Below are positions 36,719-45,760 of a stretch of DNA of 64,000 bases, piece by piece. The position numbers and the translations under genes were made by a program. Numbering within the stretch: the first letter of the stretch is position 1; the number at the start of each line of letters is the position of its first letter. The DNA is from JAFDYH01 sp049840875 (GTDB taxonomy: Bacteria; Bacteroidota; Bacteroidia; Chitinophagales; Chitinophagaceae): positions 124,001 to 188,000 of the forward strand of contig JASGJE010000009.1 in NCBI GenBank assembly GCA_049840875.1. The letters are read 5' to 3'. The notes below the pieces were generated by a model that had not been told where the DNA came from, did not search any database, and saw only the letters and a list, made by a program, of their open reading frames with translations.

Positions 36719-38359
36719 ATGGCAAAGCAACTCTTCTTCGATATTGAAGCAAGAAACAGAATGAAAAAAGGTGTTGACGTATTGGCCAACGCTGTGAAAG
36801 TGACATTAGGACCTAAAGGCCGTAATGTTGTATTAGAGAAAAAATTCGGTGCACCTGCAATTACTAAAGATGGTGTGACTGTAGCGAAAGAAATTGAACT
36901 TGAAGACCCTATCGAAAATATGGGTGCGCAAATGGTAAAAGAAGTAGCTTCTAAAACTGCAGACATTGCAGGTGATGGTACTACTACTGCGACTGTATTG
37001 GCACAATCAATCATCAGTGAAGGTCTGAAAATGGTTGCTGCTGGTTCAAACCCAATGGACCTGAAACGTGGTATTGATAAAGCAGTGGCTAAAGTTGTTG
37101 AAAACCTGAAAGGCCAGAGCCAGGCGGTAGGAAATGACAACAGCAAAATTCAGCAGGTTGCTTCTATCTCTGCAAACAATGATACTGAAATCGGTAAGTT
37201 GATTGCAGAAGCAATGAAGAAAGTAGGTAAAGAAGGTGTGATCACTGTAGAAGAGGCCCGTGGTACTGAAACCGGTATCGAAGTAGTAGAAGGTATGCAG
37301 TTCGATCGTGGTTATGTTTCTCCATACTTCGTTACCAACAGCGAAAAGATGGAAGCAGAACTGGAAAACCCTTACATCCTGATCTATGATAAAAAGATCA
37401 GCGCGATGAAGGATATCCTTCACATTTTGGAAAAAGTTGCTCAGGCTGGTCGTCCGTTATTGATCATCTCTGAAGATCTTGAAGGCGAAGCACTGGCAAC
37501 ATTGGTTGTAAATAAATTACGTGGTACGTTGAAAGTAGCTGCTGTAAAAGCTCCTGGTTTCGGCGATCGCAGAAAAGAAATGCTTCAGGATATCGCGATC
37601 CTTACAAAAGGTATCGTGATCAGCGAAGAACAAGGTTACAAATTAGAAAATGCTGACCTCAGCTATCTTGGAGTAGCATCTACAGTTACTATCGATAAAG
37701 ACAATACAACTGTTGTCGGTGGAAAAGGCAAGAAAGAAGATATCACTGCACGTGTAAATCAAATCAAAGCACAGATCGAAGTAACAACTTCTGACTACGA
37801 TAAAGAAAAATTACAGGAACGCCTTGCTAAATTAAGCGGTGGTGTGGCTGTATTGAATATCGGCGCTGCTACTGAAGTAGAAATGAAAGAGAAGAAAGAC
37901 CGCGTTGACGATGCTCTGCATGCAACAAGAGCGGCAGTAGAAGAAGGTATCGTACCTGGTGGTGGTGTTGCCTTCATTCGTGCGGTTGAATCATTGGATA
38001 AATTCAAAGGTTCGAACGAAGACGAAACAACTGGCGCTGCTATCGTAAGAAGAGCGTTGGAAGAGCCTCTTCGCCAGATCGTAGCAAACGCAGGTATCGA
38101 AGGTTCTATCGTTGTACAGAAAGTAAAAGACGGTAAAGCTGATTTCGGTTTCAATGCAAGAACTGAATCATACGAAAACTTGTTGAAGGCCGGTGTTATC
38201 GACCCAACAAAAGTTGCTCGTATCGCGTTGGAAAATGCAGCTTCAATCGCTGGTATGTTGTTGACTACAGAATGTGTAATAGCTGACAAACCGAAGAAAG
38301 AAGAAGCTCATGGCGGTCATGCTCATGGTGCACCTGATATGGGTGGAATGGGTTATTAA
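36719..38359 (+). CDS. groEL: chaperonin GroEL
   Basis: A 546-residue 60-kDa chaperonin subunit that folds proteins in an ATP-driven double ring. ATP-binding motifs VTLGPKGRNVVLEK and GDGTTTATVLAQ are present, as is the signature AAVEEGIVPGGGVA, and the C-terminal tail ends in a GGM-like, His-rich stretch (GGHAHGAPDMGGMGY). A strong terminator follows 46 nt after the stop. Confidence 0.99.
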   Translation: MAKQLFFDIEARNRMKKGVDVLANAVKVTLGPKGRNVVLEKKFGAPAITKDGVTVAKEIELEDPIENMGAQMVKEVASKTADIAGDGTTTATVLAQSIISEGLKMVAAGSNPMDLKRGIDKAVAKVVENLKGQSQAVGNDNSKIQQVASISANNDTEIGKLIAEAMKKVGKEGVITVEEARGTETGIEVVEGMQFDRGYVSPYFVTNSEKMEAELENPYILIYDKKISAMKDILHILEKVAQAGRPLLIISEDLEGEALATLVVNKLRGTLKVAAVKAPGFGDRRKEMLQDIAILTKGIVISEEQGYKLENADLSYLGVASTVTIDKDNTTVVGGKGKKEDITARVNQIKAQIEVTTSDYDKEKLQERLAKLSGGVAVLNIGAATEVEMKEKKDRVDDALHATRAAVEEGIVPGGGVAFIRAVESLDKFKGSNEDETTGAAIVRRALEEPLRQIVANAGIEGSIVVQKVKDGKADFGFNARTESYENLLKAGVIDPTKVARIALENAASIAGMLLTTECVIADKPKKEEAHGGHAHGAPDMGGMGY

Positions 38360-38405
38360 GGAAAGAAGACGGAAGACAGAAGTCGGAAGTTAGAAAAGAT
38401 AAAGC

Positions 38406-38438
38406 AAACCCCGCTCGATTGATATCGAAGCGGGGTTT
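38406..38438 (+). terminator. intrinsic terminator of groESL
   Basis: AAACCCCGCTCGAT and ATCGAAGCGGGGTTT form a long stem with one bulged base, followed by TCTGTTT. It closes the groESL operon. Confidence 0.85.
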
Positions 38439-38486
38439 CTGTTTAAAAAGAGCTTAAAGTATTTTGCCTGTTTGGTAGAATTACTA

Positions 38487-38517
38487 TTGCAATGATTCGT
38501 ACGCTTACCTACTTTAG
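38487..38517 (+). promoter_or_regulatory. promoter of a candidate small RNA
   Basis: TTG at 38487-38489, a 20-nt spacer and TACTTTAG at 38510-38517 match the Bacteroidetes promoter (7 of 8 in the -7 box). It lies downstream of the groESL terminator with no coding gene after it on that strand. The 10-mer ACTATTGCAA at 38483-38492 recurs in the promoter at 58487-58496. Confidence 0.55.
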
Positions 38518-38522
38518 CTACG

Positions 38523-38702
38523 TAATCTTAGCAAAAGGTTATTATAAGCAAACCATCCACTTTCCTACCGTACCTGTTAATCTTCCTGGCGAAAGACCTT
38601 GTATCCTCACCAGGGAGTATGTTCACAGAAAGTGAATATTCGGGTTGACGCCATGCCCAATTGTAAAAGTTATTTAACCCCCGCAAAAGGCGGGGTTTTT
38701 TT
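38523..38702 (+). ncRNA. candidate structured small RNA, 6S-like rod, with own terminator
   Basis: About 180 nt between a well-formed promoter and an orphan intrinsic terminator (stem AACCCCCGC/GCGGGGTT at about 38676-38696, then a T-run). Inside, nested pairings build a rod: AACC (38551-38554) with GGTT (38643-38646), CACTTTC (38558-38564) with GAAAGTG (38628-38634), an asymmetric bubble, then an 8-bp stem (38582-38589 with 38610-38617, one G-U). The size and closed-stem/bubble/apical-stem layout resemble 6S RNA, and a 6S-Flavo family is known in Bacteroidetes. I cannot confirm family membership. No credible reading frame lies on the plus strand. Confidence 0.5.
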
Positions 38703-38726
38703 ATAAGCGTCTTATTTTCTTTCAAA

Positions 38727-39221
38727 TTATTGTGGACTTAATCCCCGTAAGCCAATCTCATAACTGAATCGCTTAATAAAAGGAATCGAAGTTTTTTGCA
38801 TCCACCTGATTAAAGTAACTCCAATGATTGCTCCAACAGTATTTGTTATAAGGTCATCAATATCCGCTGTGCCTATTCGTAGAAAATACTGGCTCGCTTC
38901 AATTGCAAAACTGATAATAAAACAAATCAACACAACCTTACGGAGATTATTAACATGAAACACGATCACGAGTATAAAAGCAAGAGGTATGAATAAAACC
39001 ACATTTCCAAATACATCCGCAAGCAGGTTCACCTGGGATTTTAACCCGTACCTGAAAAAGTGCCTGAAAGATTTAAATTTATCATAGAATGGGACAAGAT
39101 GGAGAGAGTGATGTCCTCCCCATTCAAAACTCGGCTTTGGCCTTCTTCTTGCCAGGAAAAATATATAAAAAAGAAGGGCGAGATAAAGTACGCCTGATAT
39201 CTTTACAATCGCCCTGAACAA
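38727..39221 (-). CDS. VanZ-family membrane protein
   Basis: A 164-residue protein with about four membrane helices and the VanZ-like signature FGNVVLFIPLAF followed by the conserved ASQYFLRIGTADIDD and LITNTVGAIIG. VanZ homologues occur beside cell-surface polysaccharide genes in many bacteria, but their activity is undefined outside teicoplanin resistance. It is the last gene on the minus strand of the polysaccharide cluster, 82 nt after the WcaI-like gene, and probably belongs to that transcript. The name does not imply antibiotic resistance here. Confidence 0.9.
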   Translation of the reverse strand: MFRAIVKISGVLYLALLFYIFFLARRRPKPSFEWGGHHSLHLVPFYDKFKSFRHFFRYGLKSQVNLLADVFGNVVLFIPLAFILVIVFHVNNLRKVVLICFIISFAIEASQYFLRIGTADIDDLITNTVGAIIGVTLIRWMQKTSIPFIKRFSYEIGLRGLSPQ

Positions 39222-39303
39222 ATGCTACACATATTTGGCCGAAGTTACAATTTTTGAATTTGCAAGATGCCAATTATGACAACACTTCAGTTATTTAACA
39301 ATA

Positions 39304-40620
39304 CTATTTGCTTGTAACCATCTTTTGCATTTCTGCTTTTCGTAAAACAATTTCTATCGGATCGTATACCAATATTGGTTTGCTTCTACTGGTTAATCCA
39401 TTATATAATTCACGTTCAAAATTCCGCATGATCCATTCTTTGGACAAATATGCTTTAGCATAGCTTCTCGCTCTTTTTCTATACGGCTCAAGATCCATTT
39501 GCAATGCTTTTTCCAGGCAGGCCTTGAGTGCAACAGGTGATTCTGGTTCTATCACCAGCCCGATATTATTATCATTTACCACTTCAAAAAGTGAAGTACC
39601 CGGATTTGCCGTAACAACGGCACAACCACCTGCTGATAAAATACCCGCTAATTTTGATGGCATAACGAGATCTGACGCGGATTGCTTTTGCAATACCAAA
39701 TGCAAGTCTGCGGTAGCCAGCAATGCTGAAAATTTTTCCATTGCTACCAATGGATGAAAATGAATGTTGAATAACTTTTCATCAGCAGCCATCTTTTGCA
39801 AATTCTCTTTATTGCCACCGGAGCCTACAATTAAAAAATGAACGTTTGATCTGTCGATAAACTGTCGTGCTACGTTAATGATAACTTCAAGTCCTTGTTT
39901 TTCTCCAAGATTGCCGGAGTATAAAATTACTTTATCATCGTCCGCCAGTCCGAACTCCCTTCGCATTGAACTTTCTTTCGGCAACGGCACCAATTCATTT
40001 TCGTCTACCCAATTCGGGAAGAAAATTGCTTTCAGGCCTTTAATATTTTTCCCCTTTATCTTTTTCAGCATCCCTTTGCTGATAGAAGAAACGACTGAAC
40101 TCTTTTTCAAAATAAATTTTTCAGCGCCAAACATCATGTTCAGGAAACGCCCATTCTTCACCATCGCAAGATTTTTAGCAGCATCTACCTGCAGATCCTG
40201 GATATGCGTAATCATTTTTACACCTCTGAGCTTAGAATATAGTAAGGGAAAAAAGCCAAGATGAAAGGGAGGAGAGATCGCAATTACAAAATCATATCTC
40301 TTCTGAAACATTGTACGAAGCCACAGCGGGAATACCGATGCTATAAAAGAAAATTCATGAAGAATTCTTTTTAAAGAAGTGATTTTTTTAGGAACATAGA
40401 GCGGACAACGATATACGGTAACTCCGTCTATCTTTTCTTTGAACCAAAACCATTTCCCTTTGTACTTTTCATGAATTTCCCATTCGGGATAATAAGGCAT
40501 TGCGGTAATTACATCCACACTGTGCCCTTGCTTTGCTAACCAGGCGCCCATTTCGCCGGTATATTTTCCTATGCCTGTTAGCTCCGGCGCATAGTTTATA
40601 CCGTAGATTAAGATTCTCAT
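39304..40620 (-). CDS. WcaI-like glycosyltransferase, family 4
   Basis: A 438-residue GT-B glycosyltransferase resembling WcaI of colanic acid synthesis: RILIYGINYAPELTGIGKYTGEM at the N-terminus (shortened here to GINYAPELTGIGKY), acceptor domain to about residue 215, then VILYSGNLGEKQGLEVII and SDLVMPSKLAGILSAG, where the donor nucleotide binds. It transfers a sugar from a nucleotide donor to the growing lipid-linked repeat unit on the cytoplasmic face. It is the last transferase of the cluster. Confidence 0.9.
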   Translation of the reverse strand: MRILIYGINYAPELTGIGKYTGEMGAWLAKQGHSVDVITAMPYYPEWEIHEKYKGKWFWFKEKIDGVTVYRCPLYVPKKITSLKRILHEFSFIASVFPLWLRTMFQKRYDFVIAISPPFHLGFFPLLYSKLRGVKMITHIQDLQVDAAKNLAMVKNGRFLNMMFGAEKFILKKSSVVSSISKGMLKKIKGKNIKGLKAIFFPNWVDENELVPLPKESSMRREFGLADDDKVILYSGNLGEKQGLEVIINVARQFIDRSNVHFLIVGSGGNKENLQKMAADEKLFNIHFHPLVAMEKFSALLATADLHLVLQKQSASDLVMPSKLAGILSAGGCAVVTANPGTSLFEVVNDNNIGLVIEPESPVALKACLEKALQMDLEPYRKRARSYAKAYLSKEWIMRNFERELYNGLTSRSKPILVYDPIEIVLRKAEMQKMVTSK

Positions 40621-40706
40621 TAGGTTGTGATTTTAAATGTGAGGTGTTTTAAACTACGTCTTCAAAGGGTGGAGCAAACAATCTCAGGGGCTTGTTTTCT
40701 ATTTAT

Positions 40707-41375
40707 TCATTCATCGATTTTCCATCTTTGTTTTATAAATATTGCAGGATTTCCTTTATAAATTCCATTCGATTCGATATTAGTTGTAACGACCGAACCA
40801 GCAGTTATAACACTATCAGTTCCTATTGTTACACCTGGTGATACAAATGCACAACTGCCAATCCAGCATCCATCGTTTAAAATAATAGGCGCATTACGGT
40901 AAGGCATTGACGGCTCTGAATAGTTGTGATTGCCGCAACATAAAAAAGCCCGTTGACTGATGCAGACGTTATTGTGAATTGTGATCTTCTCAAAATTTAA
41001 CAGGCAAGCTTCTTCACCAATCCACACATCATTACCTATTTCAAGTTTCCATGGCATGTGAATATTAATGCGTGGCTTCAATACAACGCCGTGCCCCACC
41101 TTTGTGCCAAATAATCTTAAAAGAAATACCTTGAAGCGTGAAGGAAATGGAAAGCTTGTTAAAAAGAAAAACATTTTGACCAGGTACCAACTGATCTCTC
41201 TTATCTTGCCCGCACCCCGATCCAACCCTATGGAAGGATTAAATTCTTTCAGGCGCACGTAGGAGCGCTGTTCTTTATATTTTACTTCTTCCTTTTTATA
41301 AACCGGAGAACTTATCAAACCTGGTAATTGAGGATATATAAACTGGTTTCGTCGTGGATAAAAAGCAACGATCAT
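40707..41375 (-). CDS. WcaF-like exopolysaccharide O-acetyltransferase
   Basis: A left-handed beta-helix acetyltransferase with hexapeptide repeats: IGNDVWIGEEACL, CCGNHNYSEPSMP (the catalytic His is in GNHNY) and GSCAFVSPGVTIGTDSVITAGSVV. The conserved part begins VRLKEFNPSIGLDRGAGK, as WcaF proteins do. The ATG at 41375 gives 222 residues, about 39 more than usual, and lies inside a perfect hairpin. A GTG at 41258 would give 183 residues and the normal family start. I keep the ATG as the outer limit but regard the GTG as likely. It would add O-acetyl groups to the polymer. Confidence 0.85.
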   Translation of the reverse strand: MIVAFYPRRNQFIYPQLPGLISSPVYKKEEVKYKEQRSYVRLKEFNPSIGLDRGAGKIREISWYLVKMFFFLTSFPFPSRFKVFLLRLFGTKVGHGVVLKPRINIHMPWKLEIGNDVWIGEEACLLNFEKITIHNNVCISQRAFLCCGNHNYSEPSMPYRNAPIILNDGCWIGSCAFVSPGVTIGTDSVITAGSVVTTNIESNGIYKGNPAIFIKQRWKIDE

Positions 41376-41399
41376 ACCATTCGTAGAGAATGGTATGAT
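41371..41399. repeat. perfect 12-bp inverted repeat over the wcaF-like upstream start
   Basis: ATCATACCATTC (41371-41382) and GAATGGTATGAT (41388-41399) pair perfectly around a 5-nt loop between the GT2 stop and the WcaF-like gene. It covers the annotated ATG at 41373-41375 and could be a terminator, an attenuator or a translational block. Confidence 0.7.
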
Positions 41400-41416
41400 T
41401 TTATGAAATTGTTTCT

Positions 41417-42274
41417 TTACTGTATATTTTTCTGAAGGGTTTTTTGTTCATACAGTTTCGCATCTACCAGGAACCTGTACCAGTATCCCTGTAAAAAATG
41501 CCAGATAAGACCTGCTTTACCATCCAAAAAACCGAGGCGTAATATGTAACGGTAAAAGAAGTAAAAAAAAGGGCGTACAAATAAGGGGATTTTTGTGTAC
41601 ACTTTTTCTTTGATCCATCTTTTCCGGGAATATTGTTGCCCATTCAGGTCTGCCTTTACATTGTTTTCGGATGTACTTTTATTTCTTATGTCAATAAGGT
41701 CAAACATTTCACGGGTTGCATAATTATTATGCTTGCTGATCCACCACGTGAGTGAATTCAGATTGTGATCAACCATATCATTTTCCAATGTTTCGATTTC
41801 ACCTGTTTCGATCACCACATGTTCATCCATCCAACGCTCTTCGATTGTAGCGGTTCCATTCTTCCATATTCTCAAAAGGCGGTGTGGATAAAAGCCGCCG
41901 TGTTTAATCCATTTATTCATGAAAATCACACGACGTTTGATGATATAACCGGTAACTCCTTCTTTCGATTCCGGCAATTTGTAATTGATTTCGTCAATGA
42001 GTTCTTTTGTCAGGTATTCATCGCAATCCATTCGCATTACCCAGTTTGTATTGATCGAACAATTAGCCAATGCCCAATTGAATTGCGTACTATAATTTTT
42101 CCACGGGTTTTGATATACTTCCGCTCCGAGTGAACGGGCTATTGATACCGTATTGTCTGTGGAATTGCTATCCACAATAATAATTTTTTCAGCAACCTGT
42201 TTCAGATTTTCGATGCAACGTTTGATATGAATTTCTTCATTGAAGGTGAGAATTATAACGGTAAGCGAATTCAT
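41417..42274 (-). CDS. glycosyltransferase family 2
   Basis: A 285-residue GT-A transferase. The nucleotide-sugar domain shows TVIILTFNEEIHIKRCIE at the N-terminus, IIVDSNSTDNTVSIA, and VMRMDCDEYL carrying the DxD-type metal site. The C-terminal half is basic and aromatic with a short hydrophobic segment near residue 240, similar to WaaE/KdtX-type family 2 enzymes. It lies 9 nt after the preceding family 4 gene and belongs to the polysaccharide transcript. Confidence 0.92.
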   Translation of the reverse strand: MNSLTVIILTFNEEIHIKRCIENLKQVAEKIIIVDSNSTDNTVSIARSLGAEVYQNPWKNYSTQFNWALANCSINTNWVMRMDCDEYLTKELIDEINYKLPESKEGVTGYIIKRRVIFMNKWIKHGGFYPHRLLRIWKNGTATIEERWMDEHVVIETGEIETLENDMVDHNLNSLTWWISKHNNYATREMFDLIDIRNKSTSENNVKADLNGQQYSRKRWIKEKVYTKIPLFVRPFFYFFYRYILRLGFLDGKAGLIWHFLQGYWYRFLVDAKLYEQKTLQKNIQ

Positions 42275-42283
42275 ACGTACTGT

Positions 42284-43447
42284 CTAATTTTTTATAAATG
42301 ATGGCTGTTCAGCGTTGCCTGTTATCCAATTGTATAATTGCATTGTATCGTCTGCGACCTTTTGCCAGGTGAATTTTTCTTTTACTAATTGATAACCGTT
42401 TTCACCGATGGTATTTCTTTCTTCTTCATTCATGGAAAACAACCTTTTCAACACGCTTGCAATATCATCCGGGTTTGTATCGATCCGTAATGCGGCATTT
42501 CTTTCATACCCTTCGGGCAGATTGCAATATTCAGTTGCTAATACGGGCAATCTGTGCGCCCAGGCCTCGAGAACTGCGATAGGTAATCCTTCGCTAAAGG
42601 AAGGAAGGATAAACGCATCGGCATTCCGAAGACAGTTTATTTTATCGTCACCAAATTGGCCGCCAATGAATTTCACCGAACTGCCAACTCCTGAATTTTG
42701 CGCCATTTCATTTAAAGACCTGTAATAATCCTGGGCTTTAGTTTCCCCGGCAATGATGAGCTGCCAGTTGTCTTCTTTCGTTTTCGCAAGCGACCATGCC
42801 TCTAATAAATTCTCTATTCCTTTTTTCGGATGTATCCTGCTTAGAAACAACAAGTTTTTTTTATTGTCTGTCTTCCAGTAAGGTTTATGCGCAAATTCAA
42901 TTTTGGTATCCGGCAAATCGACTCCATTTGGAATAATGGCGACAGGATTGGTTAATCCAAAATCTTTTATCGCATCGTATTCGCTCTTGCAAAGTGCGTG
43001 CACACAGTCGGCCTGCCGCAAATGTTTCATCTCATATAAAGCGAGTGCAACTTTTTTCTTGATTGATGATTGCCTGAGTTGCCATATATCCAGCATACCG
43101 TGAGGAGATACAATATATGGTGTTGACGTATTCCTGTGATATTTCTTATTTGCATAGGAGAGATACATCCAGATAGCCTGTGTATGCACAACGTCAGGTT
43201 TTACTTTTTGCAACCCACTATAGAGGTCTCTTGAAAAACCAAAATTAGATGGTCCGCTTATCGCGTATGTATGCAGGTTCATAGGTGCATAATGCTGCCT
43301 GTCTTCAACTGAATATTCATCATCATGCATCAGGTAGTGCATATCGACACCATGATATTTGTTGAGATTGATTCCAAGTGTACGGGCCGACACGAAAACA
43401 CCACCCGAATTTCTCGAGTTGGAACCACCAAGCATTAAAACCTTCAT
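42284..43447 (-). CDS. glycosyltransferase family 4
   Basis: A 387-residue GT-B enzyme. MLGGSNSRNSGGVFVSARTL is the N-terminal acceptor-side loop, SPHGMLDIWQLR lies mid-protein, and the donor site is marked by LFLSRIHPKKGIENLLEAW and PSFSEGLPIAVLEAWAHRLPV (quoted short: SFSEGLPIAVLEAW), with the EX7E-type glutamates. It is one of four similar transferases in a row, each presumably adding one sugar of the repeat unit. Confidence 0.92.
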   Translation of the reverse strand: MKVLMLGGSNSRNSGGVFVSARTLGINLNKYHGVDMHYLMHDDEYSVEDRQHYAPMNLHTYAISGPSNFGFSRDLYSGLQKVKPDVVHTQAIWMYLSYANKKYHRNTSTPYIVSPHGMLDIWQLRQSSIKKKVALALYEMKHLRQADCVHALCKSEYDAIKDFGLTNPVAIIPNGVDLPDTKIEFAHKPYWKTDNKKNLLFLSRIHPKKGIENLLEAWSLAKTKEDNWQLIIAGETKAQDYYRSLNEMAQNSGVGSSVKFIGGQFGDDKINCLRNADAFILPSFSEGLPIAVLEAWAHRLPVLATEYCNLPEGYERNAALRIDTNPDDIASVLKRLFSMNEEERNTIGENGYQLVKEKFTWQKVADDTMQLYNWITGNAEQPSFIKN

Positions 43448-43486
43448 TGTTTGCTTCTTCGTATTTTTTTAGAAGAGGTTGGAGCG

Positions 43487-44539
43487 TTATTTCTCAAAAG
43501 CCGGGTTGATATTTTTGTAAACATAATCAGCCCATTTATCTGTTGTCCACAGAGAAGCCAGCGTCTTGCTGAATTCAGACATATTTTGTAAATCCTTATC
43601 GTTGGTTTGTGATACGGCTTTCATTGCTGTTAGCAAAGAGTTCTCATCCGGGTTGATGATATACCCGTTCTGTCCATCGCGTACAAAAAAGGTAGATGCT
43701 CCGCATGAATGTGAACTGATGACAAGCAATCCTGCAAGAGCTGCTTCATGGATCACAAGTCCCCAAGGTTCAAAAGTGCTGGGCAATATTAAACATTTCG
43801 CATCCTGGAAGCGGCGGGCCAACTGGGCTGGCGGTAAGAAGCCATTAACGTTTACTCCTTCCTGATTGTCGCATAATGACTGCAAATTGCCTTTTCCACA
43901 AATAATCAATCCCCACGGATCTTTCGTTTCAGCGCGATATTTTTTATAAGCGTTTATCAATGATGCGATGCCTTTAATGCTGATTAATCGACCAGTGAAA
44001 ATGAAATTATTTTTATGAGAGGTAATGTCGATCGTATTTGTAAAGCGGGCTGTATTGGCACTGTAATATCCTTGCAAAGGGTTTTTATAACCAAGTTTCC
44101 TGGAGAATGTTGCCTGCCTGTCGCCAGTTACAAAAAAGTTATCGATCGAAGGTCTCAGGAAAAAGGGAGAAATTAATATTCCTAATCGTTGTTTCAATGT
44201 TCCTTTCCATTGGCCATCGAAGGCTGAGATAACGTATGTTCCCTGTTGCCGGCATTGTCGTGCAATCTTCATGTACAAAGAATAGTTCCAGGAAGTCATG
44301 ATGATGGTATCCGGGCGCAATGAAATACAGAACTGCAAAATCTTATTCTTGTTTTCTTTTGTGCATTGAATCGTTTCATGACAAAATGAAAGGTCGAATT
44401 CTCCGTAGGGCGCCAGGCTTTCTTCCGGCTGATAAACCAACGTGAGCTCTATATCTTTACGCAATGCGAGTTGCCTGAAGCATGCAACTGTATAGTCGGC
44501 AAGTGGTGACCATAAAAGGAGAATTTTCTTAGTCTGCAT
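43487..44539 (-). CDS. glycosyltransferase family 4
   Basis: A 350-residue GT-B enzyme. The donor-binding half shows FIFTGRLISIKGIASLI and LPSTFEPWGLVIHEAALAG, the usual EX7E region. The frame is open from 44623, but the ATG at 44539 (MQTKKILLLWSPLADYT) is where the Rossmann strand begins and I chose it. The protein recalls transferases that take rhamnose or galactose donors, but the donor is not predictable. Confidence 0.88.
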   Translation of the reverse strand: MQTKKILLLWSPLADYTVACFRQLALRKDIELTLVYQPEESLAPYGEFDLSFCHETIQCTKENKNKILQFCISLRPDTIIMTSWNYSLYMKIARQCRQQGTYVISAFDGQWKGTLKQRLGILISPFFLRPSIDNFFVTGDRQATFSRKLGYKNPLQGYYSANTARFTNTIDITSHKNNFIFTGRLISIKGIASLINAYKKYRAETKDPWGLIICGKGNLQSLCDNQEGVNVNGFLPPAQLARRFQDAKCLILPSTFEPWGLVIHEAALAGLLVISSHSCGASTFFVRDGQNGYIINPDENSLLTAMKAVSQTNDKDLQNMSEFSKTLASLWTTDKWADYVYKNINPAFEK

Positions 44540-44665
44540 ATGGATTGACAAATAATCCACCTTTTCGGTCTTTTGCAGGGCAAGGTCGTATTCCTGAGTT
44601 TCAGTATCGAAAAAGTTATTCAATTTAAGTAATTGATTTAATAAAAGCGAGTAATAGCAGGCAAT

Positions 44666-45760
44666 TCAGGAAATCGGTACAAGGTTTCTATCTTCTTTTA
44701 TCAGGTTATTATAAGCTTTTGAAACCATCGCCTCGATTTTTAGTTCATTTGTTGCAAATCTTTCGGAATTATTGCCCATTGCCGCTATCTGCTCGTCTGT
44801 AATCGATGTCGACTCTTCAAAAAAATCCTGCAGTGTTTCGAATATTATTCCGTTATAACCATTCTTTACGTAGCTGTACTCTACACATTGCAACAGATTT
44901 TTACTGCGTTTAAATGTAAAGATTGGTTTGCCGTACGCCATTGCTTCCACAATGGATAAACCAACCCATGCTGGTTGAAAGTATATATCGGCGGCATGAA
45001 ACAGATCATTCTTTAGTTGCCGGTCATACAGTGCGCCAAAGTCATAAACGTTTTTATAATTTTTAAAATCCGGTTTCAGGTTGCCATCGCCGATAATGAT
45101 AAAGCCGAATTTGTTCTTATCCAGAGCGTCAACGGCTTTCACCAATATGTCGAATCTTTTTGCAGGTTCAACAAACCGTGCGCAAAAAATAAAAATTCTT
45201 GGTTGAGAAATGTTGTAAAGTGCTTTGATTTCTTCTCGGCTTCTCGTTCTTGCAGAAAGAATTTTATTTACATCAGAAATGGTGTTGTTTAACGCAACCA
45301 GGTTCGACTTTGGAAAAATCTTTCGCCAGATATTTAATTCATGTTCTGTATAAAACCAGGCGCCGTCGCTTAGTGCAATCATCCATTTTAAAAGAATGTT
45401 TGGCTTTTTCTCTTCCTTTATAAATCGCTTTACTGATATGCCATGCCCCATTAAAAAAACCTTTTTCCGGTGTATGGGCCTGGTAAATAAAAGAATCCAG
45501 GTGCTGATGTGCGAAAACGTTAACATCAATACAACGGTAGAATACTTTTTTTTGAGAAAGTGAAAAGGGCTGACAAGAACCACCGGGCCAATTTTGATCT
45601 TCTTTATTTGTTTAACATTGATATCACCCTTCCTAAACTTATTCCTGGAAATTTCGCTGCTGGTTTCATAACAGTATATATCTGTTTCCAAACGGTCGAT
45701 GAGACCATTGAAAAAATCTTCTCTGTAATGTGGCACAAACGGCTGTAGAATAGCTATCAT
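44666..45760 (-). CDS. glycosyltransferase family 4
   Basis: A 364-residue GT-B enzyme. I chose the ATG at 45760 because the protein then begins MIAILQPFVPHYREDFF, the normal first strand, and the start overlaps the stop of the upstream gene as ATGA. The open frame continues to 45874, but those residues are the other gene's sequence in another frame. The donor half has IFCARFVEPAKRFDILVKA and FQPAWVGLSIVEAMAYGKPI (short: LSIVEAMAYGKPI). A sugar donor cannot be named. Confidence 0.9.
   Translation of the reverse strand: MIAILQPFVPHYREDFFNGLIDRLETDIYCYETSSEISRNKFRKGDINVKQIKKIKIGPVVLVSPFHFLKKKYSTVVLMLTFSHISTWILLFTRPIHRKKVFLMGHGISVKRFIKEEKKPNILLKWMIALSDGAWFYTEHELNIWRKIFPKSNLVALNNTISDVNKILSARTRSREEIKALYNISQPRIFIFCARFVEPAKRFDILVKAVDALDKNKFGFIIIGDGNLKPDFKNYKNVYDFGALYDRQLKNDLFHAADIYFQPAWVGLSIVEAMAYGKPIFTFKRSKNLLQCVEYSYVKNGYNGIIFETLQDFFEESTSITDEQIAAMGNNSERFATNELKIEAMVSKAYNNLIKEDRNLVPIS

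Noticed and set aside
36691..37146. 151-residue minus-strand frame opposite groEL
   Set aside because: Antisense shadow caused by groEL codon bias; no start context and low-complexity composition.
38528..38725. 65-residue minus-strand open frame
   Set aside because: It overlaps the predicted small RNA and its terminator, has no recognisable domain and basic, low-conservation-looking content. The RNA explanation fits better.
38727..39221. Glycopeptide resistance from the VanZ-like gene
   Set aside because: VanZ-family proteins are common surface-polysaccharide neighbours and no vanA-type genes are present.
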